From: Bacteroidota bacterium
GTDB taxonomy: Bacteria > Bacteroidota > Bacteroidia > Bacteroidales > Prolixibacteraceae
Assembly: GCA_030695265.1 (NCBI GenBank)
Contig: JAUYTA010000475.1
Coordinates: 1-11,154 of the forward strand
Direction: 5' to 3'
Length of the DNA: 11,154 nucleotides
The notes beneath the pieces were generated by a model, which did not search any database, was not told where the DNA came from, and saw only the letters and a program-made list of their open reading frames with translations. Below, piece by piece: positions 1 through 6,659 of the stretch (its first letter is position 1; each line of letters begins with the position of its first letter). The translations under genes were made by a program, and so were the position numbers.

Positions 1-794
1 TCATACACTTCAACGATTTTATGCAGAAGTTCAGTAATCCCTGTTCCTTTAGAGCTTATAGTAGGAATAATCGGTATTCCCATTAATTTGCCAAGGCTCT
101 GATAATCAAACTTCACCTTGCTTTTTAATAGCTCATCGTACATGTTCAAAGCAATAATCACTTTGATGTCCATGTCGATTAGTTGCGTTGTAAGGAAAAG
201 ATTTCGTTCCATGTTGGACGAATCAATCACATTGATCACAATATCAGGAGTTTCGTTCATAATGAAATTCCTGACATAAATTTCTTCGGGTGAATAGGCT
301 GTCAGAGAGTAAGTGCCGGGTAAGTCGAAAATATTAAAGTTATACCCGTTTTGAGTGAAAGTAGCTTTTTTCGCGTCAACAGTTACTCCGCTGTAATTTC
401 CAACATGCTCTTTTGATCCGGAGAGAAAATTAAACAAGGTTGTTTTGCCGCAATTTGGATTTCCAACCAAAGCAATATTAATTGTTGTTTCTTTTTCTTT
501 TACCGATACTTTGAGCTTCTCAAGGTCAATTACCCCTTCGTAGTTTTGCGTAAATTGTGAGAGTGCATCAGTTTGACTTACCACTTCAATCAAATTGGCT
601 TCAGTGCGGCGGAGGGTAATGTTGTAGTCAAGTATCTTATACTCAATTGGTCCGTTGAAAGGGGCATTTTTTATTACGGTCACTTCTTTTCCTTTTACAA
701 ATCCCATTTCGGTAATCCTTTTGCGAAAAGAACCATGCCCCAGAACTTTTGTAATAATTACAGTCTCTTTATTTTTTACTTCAGAAAGTCTCAC
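1..794 (-). CDS. feoB: FeoA-FeoB fusion ferrous iron transporter, 5' part only
   Basis: Inner-membrane Fe(II) uptake protein; the 264 N-terminal residues are visible and the gene runs off the left edge, so the membrane permease part is outside. Residues 1-72 form an FeoA-like SH3 domain (begins MRLSEVKNKETVII, with GHGSFRKRITEMGF). From about residue 105 comes the FeoB G domain: G1 GNPNCGKTT at 111-119, G2 region NYSGVTVD, G3 DLPG at 157-160 followed by TYSLTAYSPEE, G4 NMYD at 217-220, and G5 SSKGTG. FeoA fused to FeoB is common in Bacteroidota. I chose the GTG at 794 because an in-frame TAA lies 30 bases upstream, no ATG lies between them, and GTG gives the usual MRLSE FeoA start; ATT or ATA starts cannot be excluded. 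It is transcribed divergently from the gene at 944. Confidence 0.95.
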   Translation of the reverse strand, partial: MRLSEVKNKETVIITKVLGHGSFRKRITEMGFVKGKEVTVIKNAPFNGPIEYKILDYNITLRRTEANLIEVVSQTDALSQFTQNYEGVIDLEKLKVSVKEKETTINIALVGNPNCGKTTLFNFLSGSKEHVGNYSGVTVDAKKATFTQNGYNFNIFDLPGTYSLTAYSPEEIYVRNFIMNETPDIVINVIDSSNMERNLFLTTQLIDMDIKVIIALNMYDELLKSKVKFDYQSLGKLMGIPIIPTISSKGTGITELLHKIVEVY

Positions 795-845
795 AATAAC
801 CGTTTCAGATACTATGCTAATTTAAACCAAATAAGAATAACGCGG

Positions 846-853
846 CAAAGATA
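846..853 (-). promoter_or_regulatory. candidate -7 element for feoAB
   Basis: Read on the minus strand this is TATCTTTG, an exact match to the Bacteroidota -7 consensus TAnnTTTG, and it would place the transcript start about 45 bases before the GTG. The upstream -33 region is only T-rich (TTTTTTC), without a clear TTG at the best spacing, so the call rests mainly on the -7 box. Confidence 0.45.
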
Positions 854-891
854 TCCAAGTTTTTACAAAATGTTGAAAAAATAGCTTTTTG

Positions 892-911
892 TTGATAAAT
901 CAAATTTGATT
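892..911. promoter_or_regulatory. dyad operator candidate between feoAB and the 944 gene
   Basis: Positions 898-911 read AATCAAATTTGATT, a perfect 14-base palindrome. Together with TTGAT at 892-896 they make three alternating half-sites, TTGAT / ATCAA / TTGAT. The half-sites match the FNR/CRP-type TTGAT...ATCAA core, but the first pair is separated by 2 bases instead of the 4 of a classical FNR box. The site sits between the -33 and -7 boxes of the rightward promoter and about 45 bases upstream of the leftward -7 box. Control by oxygen or iron would suit feoAB, but the regulator is not identifiable from sequence. Confidence 0.4.
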
Positions 912-923
912 AAATTACATTTG
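892..923 (+). promoter_or_regulatory. Bacteroidota-type promoter for the 944-1973 gene pair
   Basis: TTG at 892-894, a 21-base spacer, then TACATTTG at 916-923, an exact TAnnTTTG match. The start of transcription would fall near 930, leaving a short leader of about 14 bases before the ATG at 944. The spacer is filled by a palindrome (separate entry), so regulation by a bound dimer is plausible. Confidence 0.6.
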
Positions 924-943
924 TTGAACCTGAAAACAATTTT

Positions 944-1666
944 ATGGAAGACGATAACATATATAAGAGAATACAGGAAGCAATTTCATCTTTGCCTGAA
1001 AATTTCAGTGTTTTGGAAGAACAGATTGATATTGAGCTTCAGATGGAGTATTTTAATTATGGACGCGACCTGAAAACTAATTTTTCGTCCGAAACTATAC
1101 TTCAGCATCAGGCCGATTTGTTTGATCCTGATGTTCCTTTGGATGAAAAAAAGAATTTATTGGTTTTGCTTGCCTCGCAGGAGAAAGTGGAAGCTTTCAG
1201 GACAATTGAAAAATATTCAAAAAATCCTGATCCTGAATTGCGGGCATGGGGTATACTGGCGCTTCAGGAAAGTCGTATGGTAATTCAAAGTTCGCTGATG
1301 GACGAACAACAGGTATATATATCGACTGGTTTAGGTGGAAAGGGGCAGAAATTGCGGTATTTTGTGGTACTGATTGGTCGCGAAAACAATGTTGAATATT
1401 CACCTATACAACAAAAACTGTTAAAGAATGAGCTTGAATTTGCCGTTGACAAGAATGACGGTGAGCTCGAAGAAATGAAATTTGAAGGGAATCTGGCTGT
1501 TGCTGTAATGCTACTGCCTGTAAAATCTGACTTGCAGGGCTTGTTTCTCAATGTAATAAACGAATGTAATCAGTTTGGCGATTTTGTTCGTCAGGACATT
1601 ATTATTACCAATGTAAAAAGAATGAATATTGATGAAATCAAACATTTTATAAACCGGAAACAATGA
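944..1666 (+). CDS. unrecognised 240-residue protein with HEAT-like stretch
   Basis: I do not recognise this family. There is no signal peptide or membrane segment, so it is probably cytoplasmic. The N-terminal 60 residues are acidic and helix-rich. Residues about 68-112 (KKNLLVLLASQEK, then DPELRAWGILALQESR) look like one or two HEAT-type helical repeats. A glycine-rich turn GLGGKGQKLRY (about 128-138) opens a C-terminal part of predicted alternating strands and helices (RYFVVLIG, LAVAVMLLPV, QDIIITNVKRM). It lies 10 bases before the thiamine-binding-like gene and both read from the promoter at 892-923, so they are likely co-transcribed. The ATG at 944 follows the promoter closely. The gene itself is well supported; its function is unknown. 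Confidence 0.85.
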   Translation: MEDDNIYKRIQEAISSLPENFSVLEEQIDIELQMEYFNYGRDLKTNFSSETILQHQADLFDPDVPLDEKKNLLVLLASQEKVEAFRTIEKYSKNPDPELRAWGILALQESRMVIQSSLMDEQQVYISTGLGGKGQKLRYFVVLIGRENNVEYSPIQQKLLKNELEFAVDKNDGELEEMKFEGNLAVAVMLLPVKSDLQGLFLNVINECNQFGDFVRQDIIITNVKRMNIDEIKHFINRKQ

Positions 1667-1676
1667 GAATTAAGTT

Positions 1677-1973
1677 ATGACAGACAAATTGATAAATGTA
1701 GCTATTCAGGTTTTACCAAGATCTGCAAAAATAGGGACGTATGAATTGGTGGACAGAGCGATTGAAGTAATACAAAAATCAGGACTGAAATACCAGGTTT
1801 GTCCGTTTGAAACGGTTGTAGAAGGCCATTACGATGAGATAATGACCCTGCTGAAAGAGGTTCATGAAGTGGTTTATGCCTTTGGCGCTGAAGAAATGAT
1901 TACAAATGTTAAAATACAAACTCGTTATAATCAGGACGTTCTTATTGAAGACAAGATGAACAAGTACGAATAA
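1677..1973 (+). CDS. thiamine-binding-like protein, MTH1187/YkoF (DUF77) family
   Basis: A small 98-residue cytoplasmic protein of the MTH1187/YkoF type: a ferredoxin-like fold of about 95-100 residues, so this looks full length. Recognisable traits are the first strand NVAIQVLPRS, the helix beginning YELVDRAIEVIQKSG, the strand YQVCPFETVVEG, and the acidic helix DEIMTLLKEVHEVVYAFGAEEM followed by a last strand VKIQTRYN. Some family members bind thiamine or its pyrimidine moiety; others have no assigned role, and no thiamine transport or synthesis gene is visible here. It lies 10 bases downstream of the unrecognised 240-residue gene and is probably translated from the same mRNA. Family call confident, substrate uncertain. 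Confidence 0.8.
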   Translation: MTDKLINVAIQVLPRSAKIGTYELVDRAIEVIQKSGLKYQVCPFETVVEGHYDEIMTLLKEVHEVVYAFGAEEMITNVKIQTRYNQDVLIEDKMNKYE

Positions 1974-1995
1974 GTAAAAAACTGTTTGTGACAGG

Positions 1996-2025
1996 TTGTT
2001 TTTGTTCTGATAAGTTTTATCTTTG
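1996..2025 (+). promoter_or_regulatory. promoter of tRNA-Arg
   Basis: TTG at 1996-1998, a 19-base spacer and TATCTTTG at 2018-2025, an exact match to the Bacteroidota consensus. Transcription would begin near 2032, about 9 bases before the mature tRNA 5' end. Confidence 0.7.
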
Positions 2026-2040
2026 CATCGCTTTTAGAAT

Positions 2041-2113
2041 GGCCCCGTAGCTTAATGGATAGAGCATCTGACTACGGATCAGAAGGTTGCAGGTTCGACT
2101 CTTGCCGGGGTCA
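2041..2113 (+). tRNA. tRNA-Arg(ACG)
   Basis: A complete cloverleaf of 73 bases. The acceptor stem GGCCCCG pairs with CGGGGTC (one G-T), with discriminator A at 2113. The anticodon stem TCTGA/TCAGA encloses the loop CTACGGA, giving anticodon ACG, which reads CGN arginine codons after A-to-I change by TadA. The T arm is GCAGG-TTCGACT-CTTGC. CCA is not encoded, so it must be added by nucleotidyltransferase. It is a single-gene transcription unit with its own promoter and terminator. Confidence 0.97.
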
Positions 2114-2128
2114 CGTACTACAAAAATT

Positions 2129-2164
2129 AAACCTCTGTAAATGATAAATTTACAGAGGTTTTTT
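2129..2164 (+). terminator. Rho-independent terminator after tRNA-Arg
   Basis: A perfect 14-base stem, AAACCTCTGTAAAT at 2129-2142 pairing with 2148-2161, a 5-base loop and a T tract continuing to 2164. It lies 15 bases after the tRNA. The A-rich left side means it could also stop leftward transcription, though no leftward gene is seen here. Confidence 0.9.
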
Positions 2165-2331
2165 AATTTTATTCGGACAACTTTTTGCTGCCAAAAGTTT
2201 TTTCTTGAAATTAATGGAGCTATTTTCGAGTAGTTTATATACTGTGTGAGATAGATTTTCTCATGGTCGTTTCATCAGAATAATCACTAAAGATTTTTAT
2301 CTTTATGCTCTAACCTCTTTTTAACCAAACC

Positions 2332-3627
2332 ATGAAGAATTTTACTCTTTTACTGCTTTTTTCTTTCCTGCTGTCAGGATATGCAAATGCACAGCGAGAA
2401 AACGTTAATTATGAAGAATCAAAAATTTCGGAGTATAAATTGCCTGATGTTTTAACCCGTTTTAATGGACGAAAGGTTAAATCTGAAAAAGTCTGGTTAA
2501 AAAAACAAAGGCCTGAAATTCTTGAACTTTTTACCAACGAGGTTTACGGAAAAGTTCCCGGTGAATTGGGGATTTCAGAAATAAAGGCTTGGGAAAGCTC
2601 TGACAATGCATTAAATGGTTTGGCTTACCGTAAACAGCTTTCCCTGTTTTTTAATAAAAATGAACATCATCTGGAAGTGAATGTGCTGATGTATCTGCCA
2701 AAAGACAAGGAAAATGTACCTATTTTCGTAGGGTATAATTTTACCGGCAATCATACAGTTATAAACGATCCTGCAATCCGGTTGACAGATTCCTGGGTAA
2801 ATAACAATCCTTCCATCGGGATTATTAACAATCAGGTTACCGAACAATCGAGGGCTTCAGATGAAGATAGCTGGCCGGTTGAGGAGATCATCAAAGCCGG
2901 ATATGGACTGGTTACCATTTATTACGGCGATATCGACCCCGATAAAAACGACTTCTCAGATGGAATTCATCCGTTTTTTTATCAGGAAAATCAATTAAAT
3001 CCAAAGCACAACGAGTGGGGATCGGTTGCCGCATGGGCGTGGGGCTTGAGTAAAGTAATGGATTATCTGGAGCAGGAACCTTTGGTTGATGCGAAAAAAG
3101 TGGCAGTGCTGGGGCATTCCCGACTGGGCAAAGCTGCATTATGGGCTGGTGCGACCGATCCGCGTTTTGCAATGGTCATTTCCAATGAGTCTGGTTGTGG
3201 TGGGGCTGCTCTTTCACGCCGGAAATTTGGCGAAACAGTCCAGATCATCAATACTTCTTTTCCGCATTGGTTTTGCGATAATTTTCTGAAATACAATGAC
3301 AATGAAGATCTGCTTCCGGTTGATCAGCACATGTTGCTTGCCCAGATTGCTCCGCGGCCGTTGTATGTTGCAAGTGCCGAAGGCGATAAATGGGCCGATC
3401 CGAGGGGTGAATTTCTAGCCGCAAAATATGCGTCAGCTGTATATGAATTGCTCGGTGTGGAAGGACTTCCGGCAAAGGAAATGCCTGAAGTGAACCAACC
3501 GGTAATGGGAAACATTGGGTATCATATCCGCTCCGGAAAGCACGACCTGACACTTTACGACTGGCAGCAGTATATTCAGTTTGCAGATAAACACTTTGGG
3601 AAGATTTGGGAAGATTGGGAAGATTGA
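2332..3627 (+). CDS. secreted glucuronoyl esterase, CE15 family
   Basis: Alpha/beta-hydrolase that by family cleaves the ester between 4-O-methyl-glucuronic acid of glucuronoxylan and lignin alcohols. Residues 1-21 are a signal peptide (MKNF, a Leu/Phe-rich core, then ANA|QR), so it acts outside the inner membrane. The nucleophile elbow is GHSRLGKAALW with S263, followed by the family block NESGCGGAA with E286. D352 lies in GDKWADP and H404 in GKHDLT, giving a Ser-His-acid triad. The conserved FPHWF segment lies between these. At 431 residues it is normal for bacterial members. No good promoter is evident; TATCTTTA at 2298-2305 is a one-mismatch -7 box. The last residues WEDWED and the stop codon come from a tandem repeat that continues past the gene. 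The next gene is a rhamnose kinase, which fits plant polysaccharide use. A plain acetyl-xylan esterase annotation would be the main alternative. Confidence 0.88.
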   Translation: MKNFTLLLLFSFLLSGYANAQRENVNYEESKISEYKLPDVLTRFNGRKVKSEKVWLKKQRPEILELFTNEVYGKVPGELGISEIKAWESSDNALNGLAYRKQLSLFFNKNEHHLEVNVLMYLPKDKENVPIFVGYNFTGNHTVINDPAIRLTDSWVNNNPSIGIINNQVTEQSRASDEDSWPVEEIIKAGYGLVTIYYGDIDPDKNDFSDGIHPFFYQENQLNPKHNEWGSVAAWAWGLSKVMDYLEQEPLVDAKKVAVLGHSRLGKAALWAGATDPRFAMVISNESGCGGAALSRRKFGETVQIINTSFPHWFCDNFLKYNDNEDLLPVDQHMLLAQIAPRPLYVASAEGDKWADPRGEFLAAKYASAVYELLGVEGLPAKEMPEVNQPVMGNIGYHIRSGKHDLTLYDWQQYIQFADKHFGKIWEDWED

Positions 3628-3742
3628 AAAAGATTGAAAAGGATTGAAAAGATTGAAAGGATTGAAAAGATTGGGGAAGATTGAAAAGATTGAAAAGATT
3701 GAGAAGATTGAAAAGGATAGAGGAAGCTAGTGGAAGATTGGG
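3601..3742. repeat. degenerate 9-10 base tandem repeat (GATTGAAAA type)
   Basis: GATT recurs at 3603, 3613, 3622, 3632, 3642, 3651, 3660, 3669, 3679, 3688, 3697 and 3706, a spacing of 9 or 10 bases, with decayed copies at 3716 (GATA) and 3736. Typical units are AAGATTGAAA and AAGATTGGG. The first units code for the last residues of the esterase and the third supplies its TGA stop. The array is purine-rich on the plus strand and lacks hairpin potential, so it is not a terminator. Confidence 0.9.
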
Positions 3743-3862
3743 GCAGAAAGTTAAGTTGTAGTTTTGGGTATTGCCGAATTGTTTTTTCAGGATTGCACAG
3801 GATACCACTTACCTTGAATTTTGTTTTCTTTGTTTGAATTGAATTTAAATAAACCTGAAACG

Positions 3863-5338
3863 ATGAACAGAAAATATTTTTTAGCCTTTGATCTTGGCGC
3901 TTCAAGCGGACGTGCAATTCTTGGAATTTTGGTAGATGGTAAACTTGAACTGACAGAAGTTCATCGTTTTACGAATCAAATGCAGTTGATCAACGGTCAC
4001 TATTTCTGGAATATTTTCAGTTTGTTCAACGAATTGAAGACCGGTTTGAAAATGTGTATCAAAGAGTATGGTATTCAGCCTGAATCAATCGGAGTAGATA
4101 CCTGGGGTGTTGATTTTGTGCATCTTACCAAAGAAGGATTGATTCTTTCACTTCCTTTTGCCTACCGCGATTCGCGCACCAATACTTCCATGGACGATTT
4201 ATTTAAGTTTGTTCCGAAGGAAGAGGTTTATGCCCAAACCGGCATCCAGTTTATGCAGTTCAATAGTTTGTTCCAGTTGTTCTCGATGGTGAAAGACCAA
4301 TCCTCGCTGCTCGAAATCACCGATTCAATTCTTTTTATGCCCGACGCGCTGAATTACCTTTTTTCAGGAGTAAAAAAGAGCGAATTTTCCATTGCAAGCA
4401 CCAGTCAGATGATTGTGCCCGGAACCTGCGACTGGAATTACGAATTGCTGGAGAAAGTTGGGATTCCAACCAATATTTTGGAGGACATTATTCTTCCCGG
4501 AACCATTATCGGAAAGATTAAAGAAGAGGTTGCCCGTGAAACCGGCAGCAAATCAGTTCCTGTAATTGCGGTGGCTGGTCACGATACCGGTTCTGCCATT
4601 GTTTCGGTGCCAAGTACCCTGAATAATTTTGCCTACATCAGCTCCGGAACCTGGTCGCTGATGGGTATCGAAAGTCAGCAACCGCTCATTTCAGATAAGA
4701 TCCGCGAAATGAATTTCACCAACGAAGGTGGCATTGACGGAACCACCCGTTTCCTGAAAAACATCATGGGAATGTGGTTGATACAGGAAGTTCAACGCAT
4801 TTGGTCGGAAGAGGGAACCGTATATGCCTGGCCTGAAATGGTAGAGCTGGCGCGTGGATCGGAACCTTTTAAGTTTCTGATCAATCCTGATGATTCCATG
4901 TTTCTGAATCCGAGAAATATGGTTCAGGCTGTCAGGGATTTTTGTTATCAGACCGCGCAGGGAACACCGCAAAACCATGGTGAAACAATTCGCTGTATTT
5001 ACGACAGTCTGGCCTTGAAATACCGTTACACACTCGAACAAATCCGCGAAGTTTCCGATCAGCCGATTGAAATTATACATATTATTGGCGGAGGGGCAAA
5101 CAATCATTTTCTGAATCAGTTGACTGCAGATGCAACCGGCTTGCTGGTCGTTGCAGGCCCGACAGAGGCAACTGCAATCGGAAATGTCCTGATTCAGGCA
5201 AAAGCGCTCGGTTATGTTGGTTCGGTGAAAGAAATCAGGGAGATCATTGCGAACTCATTTGGAATGGTGAAATTTATCCCGTCAACAGAACTTGATTGGG
5301 ATGCAGCTTATGACCGGTACCTCGGAATCATGCTATAA
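3863..5338 (+). CDS. rhaB: rhamnulokinase
   Basis: FGGY-family sugar kinase that phosphorylates L-rhamnulose to L-rhamnulose-1-phosphate with ATP in the cytoplasm. Seen: phosphate-1 loop FDLGASSGR near the N terminus, sugar-site motif VDTWGVDF, family segment PFAYRDSRT, AVAGHDTGSA with D241 as probable catalytic base, phosphate-2 region YISSGTWSLMG, and adenosine motif IIGGGANNHFLNQLTAD. Length is 491 residues, usual for RhaB. I chose ATG 3863 because it starts directly before the first strand (MNRKYFLAFDLG); the longer frame from TTG 3821 adds 14 residues with no family counterpart. TTTCTTTG at 3825-3832 is a one-mismatch -7 box. Isomerase, aldolase and transporter genes of the pathway are not adjacent. 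The gene ends 8 bases before the converging exported-protein gene. Confidence 0.93.
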   Translation: MNRKYFLAFDLGASSGRAILGILVDGKLELTEVHRFTNQMQLINGHYFWNIFSLFNELKTGLKMCIKEYGIQPESIGVDTWGVDFVHLTKEGLILSLPFAYRDSRTNTSMDDLFKFVPKEEVYAQTGIQFMQFNSLFQLFSMVKDQSSLLEITDSILFMPDALNYLFSGVKKSEFSIASTSQMIVPGTCDWNYELLEKVGIPTNILEDIILPGTIIGKIKEEVARETGSKSVPVIAVAGHDTGSAIVSVPSTLNNFAYISSGTWSLMGIESQQPLISDKIREMNFTNEGGIDGTTRFLKNIMGMWLIQEVQRIWSEEGTVYAWPEMVELARGSEPFKFLINPDDSMFLNPRNMVQAVRDFCYQTAQGTPQNHGETIRCIYDSLALKYRYTLEQIREVSDQPIEIIHIIGGGANNHFLNQLTADATGLLVVAGPTEATAIGNVLIQAKALGYVGSVKEIREIIANSFGMVKFIPSTELDWDAAYDRYLGIML

Positions 5339-5346
5339 ACAAGAAA

Positions 5347-6246
5347 CTAATAGGCCCCCCAGTGCAGGATACCGCCCTTGCCAAGCTCAGCAAACTCAAA
5401 TGATTGTTGCTTGTAAATGAAGTTGATCGGGAAGATCTGAAAATAGCGAACTGTTTTGTTGTTGAGTTTTGCAGGTGTCCAGCTTCCCTGGAGGGTGGCA
5501 AAAGATTCGAACGCAATACTGTTAATATTTGGTGCCAAACCTTTGATGATTTTTATGCCGTCGATGGTGCCGTTTTCCATCACCACAAAACCAAGGATGA
5601 GCGAACCTGAGATAGCAGAAATATCAATGCCTGCATCTTTGAACCCTTTCAGGATATGCTGATGCATCACTTTTATTCCCGGATTAAATGTAGGATCTGA
5701 ATCGACGGAATAAAAAATAGTATCGATGTATTTATCTCCATTTTCTCTCCAGTTTTCGTTCGATACCAGCTCATTTTCATTGTATTCTGAAACCGACTTT
5801 TTATTTCCTCCCATATAGTATTCGGTTACCTGACCATGCACCAGCAATGGAACAACCGATTTCGCAGATCCTGATCTCAAAAGCTGGTCTTTTGCCACAT
5901 CCCTGAATTTGAATGATCCATCGGCTTGCTTTGTGAATGTACGGAAAGTAGTTCCTTTATAGTTTTCGCGGTTTCCGTTGATCTGGAAGGTCGAATCATT
6001 CAGTGTTTTATATTTTTCGGTGTAGAGTTTCGTCCATTTTGCATCAGTTAACTGATAGGTTAGGACAGTAGTGACTTTGGATGACTTTTTGAGTGTTTTC
6101 TGCATGAAGATCGCCTGATCAAGGGTGGTCAGCTTTCCGTTTGTACCAATATAAACAATCGATTCTTTTTGTGCAAAGGCAGAAGTGGCAACAAAAAAGA
6201 AGCTCAAAATCAGAGCAGTCATTGCTGAAAATAGATATTTTATCAT
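5347..6246 (-). CDS. exported protein with C-terminal TonB-like domain
   Basis: Encodes 299 residues. The N terminus is a signal peptide (MIKYLFSAM, a hydrophobic stretch, cleavage after AFA before QKES), so the protein is exported to the periplasm and not anchored as TonB is. The middle (about 27-190) resembles Bacteroidota proteins with short strand repeats (TFQINGNRENYKGTTF, TKQADGSFKF). The last 100 residues match the TonB C-terminal fold: GSLILGFVVMENGTIDGIKI, then IAFESFATLQGSWTPAKLNN and a final strand reading PINFIYK. There is no proline-rich spacer, and the binding partner is unknown. It converges tail to tail with rhaB without a visible terminator between. TATATTTA at 6294-6301 on its strand is a weak -7 candidate. 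Confidence 0.8.
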   Translation of the reverse strand: MIKYLFSAMTALILSFFFVATSAFAQKESIVYIGTNGKLTTLDQAIFMQKTLKKSSKVTTVLTYQLTDAKWTKLYTEKYKTLNDSTFQINGNRENYKGTTFRTFTKQADGSFKFRDVAKDQLLRSGSAKSVVPLLVHGQVTEYYMGGNKKSVSEYNENELVSNENWRENGDKYIDTIFYSVDSDPTFNPGIKVMHQHILKGFKDAGIDISAISGSLILGFVVMENGTIDGIKIIKGLAPNINSIAFESFATLQGSWTPAKLNNKTVRYFQIFPINFIYKQQSFEFAELGKGGILHWGAY

Positions 6247-6458
6247 CCTGGCTTTTTTTGTTTGTGTTTAGACTGGTTGATCTCCTTGACCTGTAAATAT
6301 AATCATTGTTCTCTTATCCACTGAAGAAGTTACAATTACAAATCGTTCTAAACGTGTAATATTTATGACATTCAAACAAGGTAAAAGAAGATCTCATTGA
6401 ATGTTCTTCAGACCATGGATCTTATTCGTTGGAAACTGCCGTTTTTGGTGAAACTCTC

Positions 6459-6544
6459 TGCCGGTGTAAAAATGAAACCCACTGAAAAAAAATGAAACAA
6501 ATCAGGGACGGGAACCTCAATGCCGAGGTAAAAATGAAACCAAC
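6459..6544. repeat. short direct repeats resembling an IS21-type element end
   Basis: Two 24-base units (6459-6482 and 6521-6544) differ at 3 positions and share the core GTAAAAATGAAACC; a shorter third copy, AAAAATGAAAC, lies at 6488-6498. On the minus strand the core reads GGTTTCATTTTTAC followed by C/G-rich CCGGCA or CTCGGCA. Several spaced copies of such a core are how IS21-family ends look, where they bind the IstA transposase. No transposase gene is in the window, so this would be a solitary relic. The IS21 link is from memory of the family pattern, not from a search. Confidence 0.45.
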
Positions 6545-6628
6545 CGGAGTCGGAAGAAGCCCATCGAACCAATTATGGTTGATGAGTTTTGTTTTTAGGG
6601 CGATGATGAATATTATAATTAAATATAC

Positions 6629-6636
6629 TATTTTTG
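6629..6636 (+). promoter_or_regulatory. candidate -7 element for mod
   Basis: TATTTTTG matches TAnnTTTG exactly and lies 23 bases before the mod ATG in a very AT-rich stretch. No TTG is found at the usual 17-23 base distance upstream, so the promoter call is tentative. Confidence 0.35.
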
Positions 6637-6659
6637 GTCTGAACCATTGAGACCCTTGA

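Larger units (their letters stand above)
6247..6659. other. 413-base gene-free region between exported-protein gene and R-M locus
   Basis: No convincing coding frame on either strand. It holds the leader of the leftward exported-protein gene (6247-6310), a short inverted repeat ACATTCAA/TTGAATGT (6368-6375 and 6397-6404), a cluster of AAATGAAAC repeats (6459-6544) and a -7-like box just before mod. It marks the junction between ordinary chromosomal genes and the restriction-modification locus. Confidence 0.6.

Noticed and set aside
573..884. Open frame of 103 codons on the plus strand
   Set aside because: It lies antisense to the FeoA domain and start region of feoAB and has no recognisable protein features.
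1974..2005. Hairpin with T tract after the thiamine-binding-like gene
   Set aside because: The stem is only about four bases plus a bulge (CTGT/ACAG), and the T-rich part belongs to the tRNA promoter.
2041..2164. tRNA-Arg as an integration site
   Set aside because: No second copy of the tRNA 3' end and no integrase gene are found in the window.
3601..3742. Possible CRISPR array
   Set aside because: Units are 9-10 bases without unique spacers and there are no cas genes; it is a simple tandem repeat.
3821..3862. Longer rhamnulokinase start at TTG 3821
   Set aside because: The extra 14 residues have no family counterpart; ATG 3863 starts right at the first conserved strand.
3248..3917. Minus-strand frames with repeated FQS-type peptides
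   Set aside because: The periodic peptide is only the translation of the GATTGAAAA tandem repeat; the rest is antisense to the esterase.
6368..6404. Inverted repeat ACATTCAA/TTGAATGT with a 21-base loop
   Set aside because: Eight base pairs over a long loop without a T tract are within chance for an AT-rich gap.
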